A DNA stretch of 9,819 nt from Candidatus Aenigmatarchaeota archaeon (GTDB lineage: Archaea; Aenigmatarchaeota; Aenigmatarchaeia; PWEA01; JACQIF01). The notes beneath the pieces were generated by a model, which saw only the letters and a program-made list of their open reading frames with translations, ran no database searches and was not told the DNA's origin. Where the stretch lies: NCBI GenBank assembly GCA_016198635.1, contig JACQIF010000061.1:1-9819 (forward strand), in the 5' to 3' direction. The stretch's first letter is position 1. The number at the start of each line of letters is the position of its first letter. Both the position numbers and the translations under genes were made by a program. Below, piece by piece: positions 1-6,020 of this stretch.

Positions 1-21
1 ACACGTACGTGCGGACCAATG

Positions 22-30
22 CTTTATATG
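22..30 (+). promoter_or_regulatory. TATA box for the DUF357 gene
   Basis: The element CTTTATATG is centred about 26 bp before the ATG at 52. That is where an archaeal TATA box sits when transcription starts at or next to the start codon. It supports a leaderless transcript and argues against the upstream ATG at 19, which would place the box inside the gene. Confidence 0.6.
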
Positions 31-51
31 CCTTTGCGGCGTGAGCCAAAT

Positions 52-309
52 ATGGCTCTTACCGAAGAGATTTTGAACGCAGAGATTAAAAAATGGGCCC
101 AGCGTCTTGACGACGCGCTTGCTCGCACGCATGCAAAGGGCCAGAAAGGCGTCGAGTACCTCACTAACATTAAGGCTTACCAGAGCGACTCCCTGCACTT
201 CCTCGAACGTAAAGACCCAGTCCGCGCGTTCGAGGCTCTGTTATGGGCGTGGGCGTATCTCCAGATATCGAAGGATTTGGAACTTGTAACTGAAACCCCG
301 ATTGTCTGA
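52..309 (+). CDS. DUF357 family protein
   Basis: This 85-residue protein resembles the archaeal DUF357 family (PF04010), small helical proteins of unknown function. The match rests on residues about 42-70, where an aromatic-rich helix (AYQSDSLHFLERKDP) is followed by a turn and then RAFEALLWAWAYL, the pattern of a paired helical hairpin. The first half is charged and helical. There is no signal peptide or membrane segment, so it is probably cytoplasmic. I chose ATG 52 because the TATA box at 22-30 lies 26 bp upstream; a start at 19 would add eleven residues encoded across that box. The next gene follows at once or overlaps by a few bases, so the two are probably co-transcribed. The family assignment comes from pattern recognition and the role is unknown. 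Confidence 0.72.
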   Translation: MALTEEILNAEIKKWAQRLDDALARTHAKGQKGVEYLTNIKAYQSDSLHFLERKDPVRAFEALLWAWAYLQISKDLELVTETPIV

Positions 310-316
310 TGATACT

Positions 317-736
317 ATGGACATACACGAGCCCGGACGCAGCTTCAATCTTGAGCTCAAAGAGGTTGCCAAGTTCTTGGAACCCAAAGACGCAAGATCA
401 ATGGTTGACTGTTTCAGGAGGTATACCCTTGAAGACGACAAGAAAGCGCCTTTGGAGTTCTATGGTATACTTGAAAAAAGAATGAACCTGCCTTCATTGT
501 CTCTTTACCCATCGCCTGTGAAAACTATGGTTTCTCCAGCCGAGGTAATGCGGTATGACAAGAAGAAGGGCTTTTACAGTGCAGTCGAATCTTTCAAAAC
601 TAGGCCTCTCAGCGGTGATGATATTGGAACTATTCTTGTACTATTATATCATGGGTCACTGGATCCTGAAGTAAGAGATATTTTGGGGAAATGGGAAGAT
701 GTGTTTAATGAAGCCGAGTCCAGGGGCAAGCTATAA
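317..736 (+). CDS. Hypothetical protein, unrecognised
   Basis: I do not recognise this 139-residue protein. It is hydrophilic and mostly charged, with no signal peptide, membrane segment, cysteine cluster or nucleotide-binding motif. The middle (about residues 58-70) is rich in Leu, Ser and Pro, and the C-terminus (LDPEVRDILGKWEDVFNEAE) looks helical and amphipathic. The first ATG is at 317, but an in-frame TTG at 302 would add five residues and overlap the DUF357 stop, as in translationally coupled genes. No separate TATA box is obvious, so it is probably read from the DUF357 promoter. Its DNA is more A/T-rich than the rest of the window, with frequent AGA, CTA, TAT and TTT codons. That could reflect transfer, weak expression or relaxed selection. 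The open frame is long and uninterrupted, so it is very likely a real gene. Confidence 0.7.
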   Translation: MDIHEPGRSFNLELKEVAKFLEPKDARSMVDCFRRYTLEDDKKAPLEFYGILEKRMNLPSLSLYPSPVKTMVSPAEVMRYDKKKGFYSAVESFKTRPLSGDDIGTILVLLYHGSLDPEVRDILGKWEDVFNEAESRGKL

Positions 737-753
737 AGTTTGATAACATCGAA

Positions 754-845
754 TGGTGGTGGGAACGGGATTTGAACCCGTGGTGGCTTTGCGCCAACCG
801 GCTTCTGGGGCTGGCAAACCAATCTATGGTAGGGTAGAACCCGCC
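754..845 (-). tRNA. Degenerate or partial tRNA-Leu(CAG)-like gene
   Basis: Read on the minus strand, the 3' half is a convincing class II tRNA. It has an encoded CCA at 754-756, discriminator A at 757, acceptor 3' strand at 758-764 (TCCCACC) and a perfect T-arm at 765-781 (ACGGG stem, TTCAAAT loop). A long variable arm at 782-797 pairs TGGC with GCCA, and the anticodon arm is at 798-814 with anticodon CAG at 805-807. A73 plus a long variable arm points to leucine. The 5' half is poor: the best acceptor partner, GGCGGGT at 839-845, mispairs at two positions. No standard D-arm forms, position 33 is C instead of the near-invariant U, and the anticodon stem has an A-C mismatch. It may be a decayed tRNA, the 3' fragment left by an integrated element, a split-tRNA 3' half, or a tRNA whose intron I could not place. 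The 5' boundary is uncertain. Confidence 0.5.
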
Positions 846-867
846 CCCTCATCAGGGTGCCATTTCT

Positions 868-1290
868 CTAAACGTCCAGTATGACCTGCGCCCTCCACCC
901 TTTGGACGTGCGCTCTACCTTAAACATGTGCATAGTCACCGCCTTCACGTCGACTATGAGCGAGTGCTTCTTCGGGTTTATCTTCTCACCCCGGAGAACG
1001 GCCGTGCACGATGTTTCCGTCATGTCTTCAATTTTTATCTTGCTGAACAGCAACAGCTCCGCGTCCTTGAGGAAGACCAGCTCTTGCAGAAAGTTAAAGA
1101 GCAGGTTTTCAACATCGCGGCCTTCTATTTCTATGCGCTTCATTGTTTTTGTGTGTATGCCGTTCAAGTCACGGACCATTGTGTTTGTGACTGCAAGAGC
1201 TGCAGACTCGAAAAGCTCGGCGAGCGTACGGCCTGTGGCCTCGAAGGCTATGTCGGCCCATGCGACGTCTTCCATAAACTTGTAAGGCAT
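868..1290 (-). CDS. Archease (RtcB cofactor)
   Basis: Archease activates the RNA ligase RtcB, speeding its guanylylation and allowing multiple turnover in tRNA splicing and RNA repair. The 140-residue length is typical. Visible family features are the N-terminal metal-site region (MEDVAWADIAFEATG, with Asp13 in the usual HTAD position), the helix TLAELFESAALAV, the segment DVKAVTMHMFKVE at 114-126, and a C-terminal LDV whose Asp139 matches the conserved final acidic residue. The usual His before the first Asp is not present, as the motif here reads AWAD. I chose the ATG at 1290 because a TATA-like element is centred 29 bp upstream and the protein then starts with a normal MPYKF. The longer start at 1338 and the ATG at 1317 overlap that element. 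rtcB lies upstream on the same strand, separated by a small opposite-strand gene. Confidence 0.9.
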   Translation of the reverse strand: MPYKFMEDVAWADIAFEATGRTLAELFESAALAVTNTMVRDLNGIHTKTMKRIEIEGRDVENLLFNFLQELVFLKDAELLLFSKIKIEDMTETSCTAVLRGEKINPKKHSLIVDVKAVTMHMFKVERTSKGWRAQVILDV

Positions 1291-1314
1291 ACGCCCGTAT
1301 TGAAGAACGATATC

Positions 1315-1324
1315 CATAAATAAG
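1315..1324. promoter_or_regulatory. Shared TATA-like element, archease / small membrane gene
   Basis: The A/T run CATAAATAAG (CTTATTTATG on the minus strand) is the only TATA-like sequence in the 57 bp between the divergent starts at 1290 and 1348. Its centre, 1319, is 29 bp from each. It could serve both directions, or one of the two genes may use a weaker site that I cannot see. Confidence 0.5.
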
Positions 1325-1347
1325 CCCGTCCGCCACAATGGATATTC

Positions 1348-1581
1348 ATGGAACTCTTCCGCACGCTCCTGTCAAAGTTCGCGGACATAGACAAGCTGGA
1401 AGAGAATATGGAGTTCAGCAAAACCGAAGCCGTCGCCTATATCGTGATATTGCTGCTCGTTGTAGTGGCAGTCATATACATGCTCTACATCGCATCGAGC
1501 CTCTCGTGCGCCAAGTGCACATTCGAGCAGAGAATGGACCTTGTTGTGGAATACGTCAAGAGTTATGCGTACGTACCCTAG
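1348..1581 (+). CDS. Small single-TM membrane protein with CxxC
   Basis: This 77-residue protein is unrecognised. Residues 1-28 are charged and mildly amphipathic. Residues about 29-50 form one strong membrane helix (VAYIVILLLVVVAVIYMLYI), and then comes SSLSCAKC with a CxxC pair at 54-57 and a short hydrophilic tail. The CxxC just outside the membrane could bind metal or form a disulfide; that is inference. The gene lies between rtcB and archease on the opposite strand. Its start is 29 bp from the TATA-like element at 1315-1324. Its TAG stop shares a CTAG palindrome with the rtcB stop, so the two genes overlap by four bases tail to tail. It is short, but the clean membrane helix and promoter spacing, and the lack of another candidate here, make it probably real. 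Confidence 0.62.
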   Translation: MELFRTLLSKFADIDKLEENMEFSKTEAVAYIVILLLVVVAVIYMLYIASSLSCAKCTFEQRMDLVVEYVKSYAYVP

Positions 1582-3056
1582 CCTTTCACATTGCCGACAG
1601 GCACGAGCTTCACAACCCTGTGCGAGATGCCGGCGTTGTGCGCCGCATCGATGACGGCGTCCACATCCTTGTAGCTCCCGCCTGCCTCCTCGGCAAGGCC
1701 TGGCATAGAAACGGAACGCACGTAAATCCCTTTCTTCTCCATGTTCTTGAGCAGCGTCTCTCCACGGAACTGGCGCTTCGCTGCGGTGCGGGACATCAGG
1801 CGCCCGGCGCCATGCGCAGTCGAGCCGAACGTTTGCTCCTCCGCGCCTTTGGTGCCGGCGAGCAAGTACGAACCTGTTTCCATCGAACCGCCTATTATCA
1901 CCGGTTGTCCGTCTTCACGATAGCGCTTGTTGACGAGCGGGTTGCCGGGTCCAAGCGCGCGCGTTGCGCCCTTGCGATGCACAAGCAATTCCTTCTTCTT
2001 TCCTTCAATGACGTACGTCTCAAGCTTCGCCGTGTTATGAGCAACATCGTATATCTGGTGCATGCCCATCGCTTCCGCATCCTGCCCAAAGACCTTCGAG
2101 AACGCCTCGCGTATCCTGTGCGCGATGACCTGGCGATTCGCAAACGACATGTTTATGCCACACTTCATCGCGGCAAAGTAGTCCTGGCCTTCCGGAGATA
2201 CAAAAGGCGCACACGCCAGCTCGCGGTCTAGAATCTTTATCCCGTACTTATTCTCCATTACTTGCAGGAACAACTGCAGGTAGTCCGTCGCAACCTGATG
2301 GCCGAAGCCGCGCGAGCCGCAGTGGAACATTATGACAACCTGGTCGGCGAAGATTCCCCATTTTTTGGCCAAGGCGGCGTCGAATATGTTCTCTTCCTTG
2401 ACGACCTGTATCTCAAGATAGTGGTTCCCGGAACCCAGCGTCCCGACCTGTTCGAGTCCCCGTTTGACAGCCTTGTCGCTAACCTTTGTTTCATCAGATC
2501 CCTTTATGTTGCCGTCCTCTTCCGTCACGCCCAGATCTTCCTTCCATCCGTAGCCTTTCTTTACCGCCCATTCAGCTCCGCTGGAAACCAGCTCACGAAA
2601 CTCCGGCGGACGCAGCTTAACGAAACCAGTTGAGCCCACGCCTGCGGGCACGCGCTGGTATAGAAGGTTGACGAGCTCTTTTATCTTCGGCCTGACATCC
2701 TTCCATGCGAGGTCTGTGCGCAGAAGCCTCATTCCACAGTTTATGTCGAAACCTATCCCGCCGGGGGAGATGACACCACCGTTTTCGACGTCGAACGCAG
2801 CGACGCCGCCTATCGGGAATCCATACCCGCTGTGGCCGTCGGGCATACACATAGCCGCACGAACGATTCCTGGAAGCGTTGCCACGTTCGTTACCTGATC
2901 ATAGACCTGCAAGTCCATCGAATCGAGAATGCCTTTGGATGCGTAAACACGCGCAGGGACGCGCATGCCCTGCTTGAACGTTTTGGGAACCTCCCAGATA
3001 TAGTCGCTCACCTTCGTAAACTCTGGCTTCTTAAAATCGTGATGGCCGAATGACAT
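1578..3056 (-). CDS. rtcB: RNA-splicing ligase RtcB
   Basis: RtcB joins 2',3'-cyclic phosphate (3'-phosphate) and 5'-OH RNA ends using GTP and manganese. In archaea it seals tRNA exons after intron removal. The 492-residue protein is full length and has no intein. Visible motifs are MPDGHSGYGFPIGG at 71-84, the metal site GGIGFDINCGMR with Asp104 and Cys107, GSGNH with His212, FHCGSRG with His245, DVAHN with His340, and GSTAHGAGR with His415, the expected guanylylated histidine. The C-terminus ends KLVPVGNVKG, close to the family's usual end. The ATG at 3056 is preceded by TATTTAAAG 26 bp upstream, so the message is probably leaderless. The partner archease is downstream on the same strand. 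All catalytic residues I looked for are present, so it should be active. Confidence 0.97.
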   Translation of the reverse strand: MSFGHHDFKKPEFTKVSDYIWEVPKTFKQGMRVPARVYASKGILDSMDLQVYDQVTNVATLPGIVRAAMCMPDGHSGYGFPIGGVAAFDVENGGVISPGGIGFDINCGMRLLRTDLAWKDVRPKIKELVNLLYQRVPAGVGSTGFVKLRPPEFRELVSSGAEWAVKKGYGWKEDLGVTEEDGNIKGSDETKVSDKAVKRGLEQVGTLGSGNHYLEIQVVKEENIFDAALAKKWGIFADQVVIMFHCGSRGFGHQVATDYLQLFLQVMENKYGIKILDRELACAPFVSPEGQDYFAAMKCGINMSFANRQVIAHRIREAFSKVFGQDAEAMGMHQIYDVAHNTAKLETYVIEGKKKELLVHRKGATRALGPGNPLVNKRYREDGQPVIIGGSMETGSYLLAGTKGAEEQTFGSTAHGAGRLMSRTAAKRQFRGETLLKNMEKKGIYVRSVSMPGLAEEAGGSYKDVDAVIDAAHNAGISHRVVKLVPVGNVKG

Positions 3057-3077
3057 GATTGTGAGTGTGCGTAAAGA

Positions 3078-3086
3078 CTTTAAATA
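3078..3086 (-). promoter_or_regulatory. TATA box for rtcB
   Basis: TATTTAAAG on the minus strand is centred 26 bp before the rtcB ATG, the leaderless spacing. The same 9-mer serves as the TATA box of the eS26 gene at 3654-3662. Confidence 0.65.
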
Positions 3087-3109
3087 GTTACCGAGCTTGC
3101 GAGGGAACT

Positions 3110-3136
3110 TTTAAAACTCTATAGGAGAGTTTTAAA
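3110..3136. promoter_or_regulatory. Inverted repeat over the methyltransferase-like gene promoter
   Basis: A perfect 11-bp inverted repeat (TTTAAAACTCT, spacer ATAGG, AGAGTTTTAAA) lies in the gap between rtcB and the plus-strand methyltransferase-like gene. The right arm runs into TTTTAAATA, the likely TATA box, centred about 28 bp before the ATG at 3162. An operator for a dimeric regulator that blocks TBP/TFB binding would look like this. The RNA copy could also form a hairpin, but it would lie upstream of the expected transcription start. Confidence 0.55.
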
Positions 3137-3161
3137 TACGTCTTGGTATCTCATCACATCC

Positions 3162-3647
3162 ATGAACGCTGCGGCCGGTTACGCTGTCCTATTCAAGGAC
3201 ATTCTTGGAAATTGCAAAGGCAAGCGCGTACTGGAGATAGGGTGTGGTAACGGGGACGGTGTAAACACTCTACAGAACATGGGCGCTGACGTCAACTGCA
3301 TAGATGCCGGAAGCAAACACGTATCGCCCACGCACAAAACGGGCTCTGCTACCGAACTGCTGAAGTTCTTCCAGCCAGGATCGTTCGACACCGTTGTCGC
3401 ACTGGCATTCTTCGGCTCCCCTCTGGCAAAGTGGTGCGTTGAGAACGGGAAGGATTTGAGGAAGACGGAGCTCGCCGTTCTCGGCCAGATAAAGGGTTTA
3501 ATGAAAACAGGAGGGCTCCTCCTAGTCTACAACGCCGATGCGTGGCTGCCGCACCTGTCGACGCTACGCCACGAGGACTACGAGAAAACGGGCTTCGCAG
3601 TCGTGAAGAACATCAGGAACGACACGCTGTTGTTAAGGCGCGAATGA
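3162..3647 (+). CDS. SAM-dependent methyltransferase-like protein
   Basis: This 161-residue protein has a class I methyltransferase Rossmann core. Motif I is VLEIGCGNGDG at 23-33. The end of strand 2 carries an acidic residue, Asp48 in NCIDAGS, where the SAM ribose would bind. Strand 4 is FDTVVALAFF at 75-84, and LMKTGGLLLVY at 113-123 is the usual turn into strand 5. It is short for the class and has no added substrate domain. The acceptor-site motif is FFGSP, not a DPPY or NPPY type, so neither N-methylation of bases nor any specific substrate can be claimed. The gene diverges from rtcB and starts about 28 bp after TTTTAAATA, with an inverted repeat over that promoter. Some proteins of this fold are not enzymes. 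Confidence 0.78.
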   Translation: MNAAAGYAVLFKDILGNCKGKRVLEIGCGNGDGVNTLQNMGADVNCIDAGSKHVSPTHKTGSATELLKFFQPGSFDTVVALAFFGSPLAKWCVENGKDLRKTELAVLGQIKGLMKTGGLLLVYNADAWLPHLSTLRHEDYEKTGFAVVKNIRNDTLLLRRE

Positions 3648-3653
3648 AATGCC

Positions 3654-3662
3654 TATTTAAAG
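3654..3662 (+). promoter_or_regulatory. TATA box for the eS26 gene
   Basis: TATTTAAAG is centred 25 bp before the ATG at 3683, just after the stop of the preceding gene. It gives eS26 its own leaderless transcript and fixes its start. Confidence 0.65.
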
Positions 3663-3682
3663 TCCTGTTTTCAATTTGTTTT

Positions 3683-3964
3683 ATGCCAGTAAGCGGAGCC
3701 CCGTATACGCGAGGATACCACCACACGAAGAGCCGCGGCTCCGAGTCCAACGTAATATGCAGCTTCTGCGGGCGCGTTGTGCCGCGCTACAAGACCATCG
3801 CGCAAACGAAAGGCTTCCGTTTGAACGACCCGGCGATAATGCAGGCCGTCGAAGACCGCCGCTTCATCCACATGTTCCCGCGGAAAACGTACGCCTGCCC
3901 TTCGTGCGCGCGCGGCCGCGGCATCGTCAAAAAGAGGGACTACAGCCACATATCGCAGCGCTAG
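3683..3964 (+). CDS. rps26e: Small ribosomal subunit protein eS26
   Basis: This 93-residue protein is the archaeal form of eS26, a zinc-binding protein of the 30S/40S platform near the mRNA exit channel and the 3' end of 16S rRNA. Seen here are a basic, glycine- and histidine-bearing N-terminus (YTRGYHHTKSRG), the first zinc knuckle CSFCG with Cys26 and Cys29, then VVPRYKTIAQTKGF, and the second knuckle CPSC with Cys72 and Cys75 followed by a basic tail. These match the family's order, and the length suits archaeal members, which lack the long eukaryotic C-terminus. The start is set by the TATA box at 3654-3662; the frame is open further upstream, but only through antisense-like overlap with the methyltransferase-like gene. 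eS26 is absent from many euryarchaea, so it helps place the organism. Confidence 0.9.
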   Translation: MPVSGAPYTRGYHHTKSRGSESNVICSFCGRVVPRYKTIAQTKGFRLNDPAIMQAVEDRRFIHMFPRKTYACPSCARGRGIVKKRDYSHISQR

Positions 3965-3988
3965 AGAACGTCGCCAAAGGTTAACCCC

Positions 3989-3997
3989 TTTTTATTC
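3989..3997 (+). promoter_or_regulatory. TATA box for the secretion ATPase gene
   Basis: TTTTTATTC lies 24-25 bp before the ATG at 4018. The identical 9-mer precedes the surface glycoprotein gene at 8519-8527 with nearly the same spacing. The T-run may also help end eS26 transcripts, since archaeal terminators are often simple T-tracts. Confidence 0.55.
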
Positions 3998-4017
3998 CAC
4001 AAAAGCTTATTCTGTAT

Positions 4018-5967
4018 ATGCAGCCGCAGGAACATTCTAAGACGCTGGCCTCAAAGATAGTCGACCGCCTTCGCGGCCTGAGGGGCGTGGCGCGCCAGCA
4101 GGAGAAGAAGACAGTAGCAAAGTACCAGTTCGTTCTGAGCGACGCAAAAGGACTGATTGTACTTCCGGACGAAAAGGACCTACGGAAGGTAAGCGTAACA
4201 TACGAACTCGTACCGCCCTACGCCCGCGCGCAGATACGCTGGAGTGAAACCGATCATTCGCTCATATACCGCGTCAGCGAACCGACGCTCGACGAGAACG
4301 AGAAGCGCGCTTACGAACTGATAGTGGCGGCGCTCGTTGAACTCGTTGACGTGCAGCTTTCGACGATAAAGAACGCACGCGCGGCGATGGAATACATAGA
4401 ACAGCGCGTCTGGCAAATAATCATAGAGTTGGAAATCGCGCTTGACAAGGCATCGTACAACAAGATCATGTACTATGTGTACCGCAACTTCGTGGGGCTG
4501 AACAAACTCGAACCGCTTATGCACGACCCCTACATAGAAGACGTCGGTTGCGTTGGTTATTACACGCCTATTTACGTAGTCCACAAGCGTTGGGGGTCTA
4601 TCCCAACGAACATAATATATGAGAACGAGGACGAGCTCAAGGAGTTCGTCATCAAACTGGCAGAGCGCTGCGGCCGTTACGTCTCGTATGCCGAGCCGCT
4701 TCTAGACGGGTCGCTGCCAGACGGCTCGCGCGTGCAGGCGTCGCTGGCTGAAGATGTTACGACGAAAGGGCCTACGTTCTCGATACGCAAGTTCACAGAG
4801 GAACCCATATCCCCGGTGGAGCTGCTCGACCTGAAGACCGCGTCAGCAGACGTGATGGCCTACCTCTGGCTGGCGATGGAACAGGGCGTCTCGCTGCTGA
4901 TATGCGGCGGCACAGCCACAGGGAAAACGACATTGCTGAACGCCATCAGCATGTTCATCCCGCCTGAAGAGAAGGTCGTGTCGATAGAGGACACGCGCGA
5001 ACTGCAACTCCCGCACAAGAACTGGATACCTGCTGTGGCACGCACAGGCTTCGGGGCACCGGAGGCAGGAGGCGAACGTTATGGCGAGGTAGACATGTTC
5101 GACCTGCTGAAGGAGTCATTCAGGCAGAACCCGGACTATGTGATAGTGGGCGAGATAAGGGGCAAGGAAGCGTACGTAATGTTCCAGGGCATGGCGTCAG
5201 GCCACCCGTCGATCGGCACGATGCACGCAGCCGGCGTCGAGACCGTGATAAAGCGTCTCATGTCCCCGCCAATCGAACTGTCTCCAAGCCTCGTGGAGAT
5301 CCTCGACCTCGTGATAACGATGGTCTTCGCACAGGAGAAAGGCAAGTCCTCGAGACGCATCAAGACCGTCAGCGAGATACAGTCCGTGGAACCCACAGGA
5401 TCGGCACGTACAGGAACGGTATACAGGTGGGTACCAAGCACAGACACATTCGAAGAAGGGGAAGGGTCTTACGTACTAAGCAAGCTCGCGACAACGAAAG
5501 GCTACCAGCTCTCTGACATGAAAAAGGAACTGGCCGCGCGTACGGGCGTGCTCCGGTGGATGCTGGATAACCGGATAACGCACTGGAAAGAGGTCGCGGC
5601 GCTGATCGGGCGCTACCACCAGAACCCGAACGGAACACTCAAGGAGCTGGGCCTAGCGGCAAAGGGGCTAAGGTCAGTGATGGTGAGGAAGGCGCCTTCA
5701 GAAGAGCACAAAGAGTACGTCGAGCCTCAAGAAGCCCCGACAGGGCCTATGACAGAGAACGAGGACGTGCTTCCGGAAGAGCCCCGCGCCCTTGAGGAAC
5801 CGGCTCCCGAAACTCCTGAACGCACCTTCGAAATACCGGCTGTCATAAGACCCACGTTTGGAGAAAAGAAGGTGGAGCCCGCCAAGCGGAAGCCAATGAA
5901 GGCAACCAAACCAAAAAAGAGGGCCGCCGAGAAGAAGGCTGTGCCAAAGAAAATAAAAAAGAAATAA
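4018..5967 (+). CDS. Type IV filament / Tad-like secretion ATPase
   Basis: This 649-residue protein belongs to the VirB11/TadA/FlaI/PilB family, hexameric cytoplasmic ATPases that drive assembly of pili, archaella and related filaments through the inner-membrane platform. An N-terminal domain spans about residues 35-260. The motor domain shows Walker A GGTATGKTT (297-305), the Asp box SIEDTREL (322-329), Walker B VIVGEIRGKE (375-384) and the His box GHPSIGTMHA (395-404). A helical C-terminal part (about 490-555) is common in archaeal relatives. Residues about 560-615 then form a Pro/Glu-rich, probably disordered linker, and residues 617-649 are very lysine-rich. That tail is not usual for the family. 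The gene starts a block with a KaiC-like ATPase and two T2SF platform proteins. Family membership is certain; which filament it builds is not, as no pilin is in view. Confidence 0.94.
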   Translation: MQPQEHSKTLASKIVDRLRGLRGVARQQEKKTVAKYQFVLSDAKGLIVLPDEKDLRKVSVTYELVPPYARAQIRWSETDHSLIYRVSEPTLDENEKRAYELIVAALVELVDVQLSTIKNARAAMEYIEQRVWQIIIELEIALDKASYNKIMYYVYRNFVGLNKLEPLMHDPYIEDVGCVGYYTPIYVVHKRWGSIPTNIIYENEDELKEFVIKLAERCGRYVSYAEPLLDGSLPDGSRVQASLAEDVTTKGPTFSIRKFTEEPISPVELLDLKTASADVMAYLWLAMEQGVSLLICGGTATGKTTLLNAISMFIPPEEKVVSIEDTRELQLPHKNWIPAVARTGFGAPEAGGERYGEVDMFDLLKESFRQNPDYVIVGEIRGKEAYVMFQGMASGHPSIGTMHAAGVETVIKRLMSPPIELSPSLVEILDLVITMVFAQEKGKSSRRIKTVSEIQSVEPTGSARTGTVYRWVPSTDTFEEGEGSYVLSKLATTKGYQLSDMKKELAARTGVLRWMLDNRITHWKEVAALIGRYHQNPNGTLKELGLAAKGLRSVMVRKAPSEEHKEYVEPQEAPTGPMTENEDVLPEEPRALEEPAPETPERTFEIPAVIRPTFGEKKVEPAKRKPMKATKPKKRAAEKKAVPKKIKKK

Positions 5968-5976
5968 ACTGCCCTG

Positions 5977-5986
5977 CTTTATAAAC
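5977..5986 (+). promoter_or_regulatory. TATA box before the KaiC-like gene
   Basis: CTTTATAAAC lies in the 53-bp gap after the ATPase stop. It is centred about 40 bp before the TTG start, which would leave a leader of roughly 12-15 bases. The leader holds GGTG about eight bases before the start, a possible weak ribosome binding site. The KaiC-like gene and the two T2SF genes may thus have their own transcript. Confidence 0.5.
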
Positions 5987-6020
5987 CGCGTCGCTCATAT
6001 TGTCGTAACGGTGTTTACGC

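Noticed and set aside
19..51. ATG at 19 as the start of the DUF357 protein.
   Set aside because: The codons run through the CTTTATATG box, which sits at exact leaderless distance from ATG 52.
830..842. GGGT-AGA-ACCC hairpin as a terminator or regulatory RNA.
   Set aside because: Only four base pairs and no T-tract. It lies inside the uncertain 5' part of the tRNA-like region and may simply belong to it.
1291..1338. Longer archease with starts at 1338 or 1317.
   Set aside because: These would code across the only TATA-like element, and the family's N-terminus aligns with the ATG at 1290.
1338..2231. A 297-codon plus-strand open frame.
   Set aside because: Most of it is antisense to rtcB, whose motifs are fully intact. 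The product is Arg/His/Ala-rich with no recognisable fold, typical of a shadow frame in G/C-rich coding DNA.
1578..3056. Intein in RtcB, as found in some archaea.
   Set aside because: The protein is 492 residues with all motifs at normal spacing and no inserted Hint-type sequence.
3542..3682. Upstream extension of the eS26 frame, adding about 47 residues.
   Set aside because: It overlaps the methyltransferase-like gene in another frame, eS26 does not carry such an N-terminus, and the TATA box at 3654-3662 fits ATG 3683.
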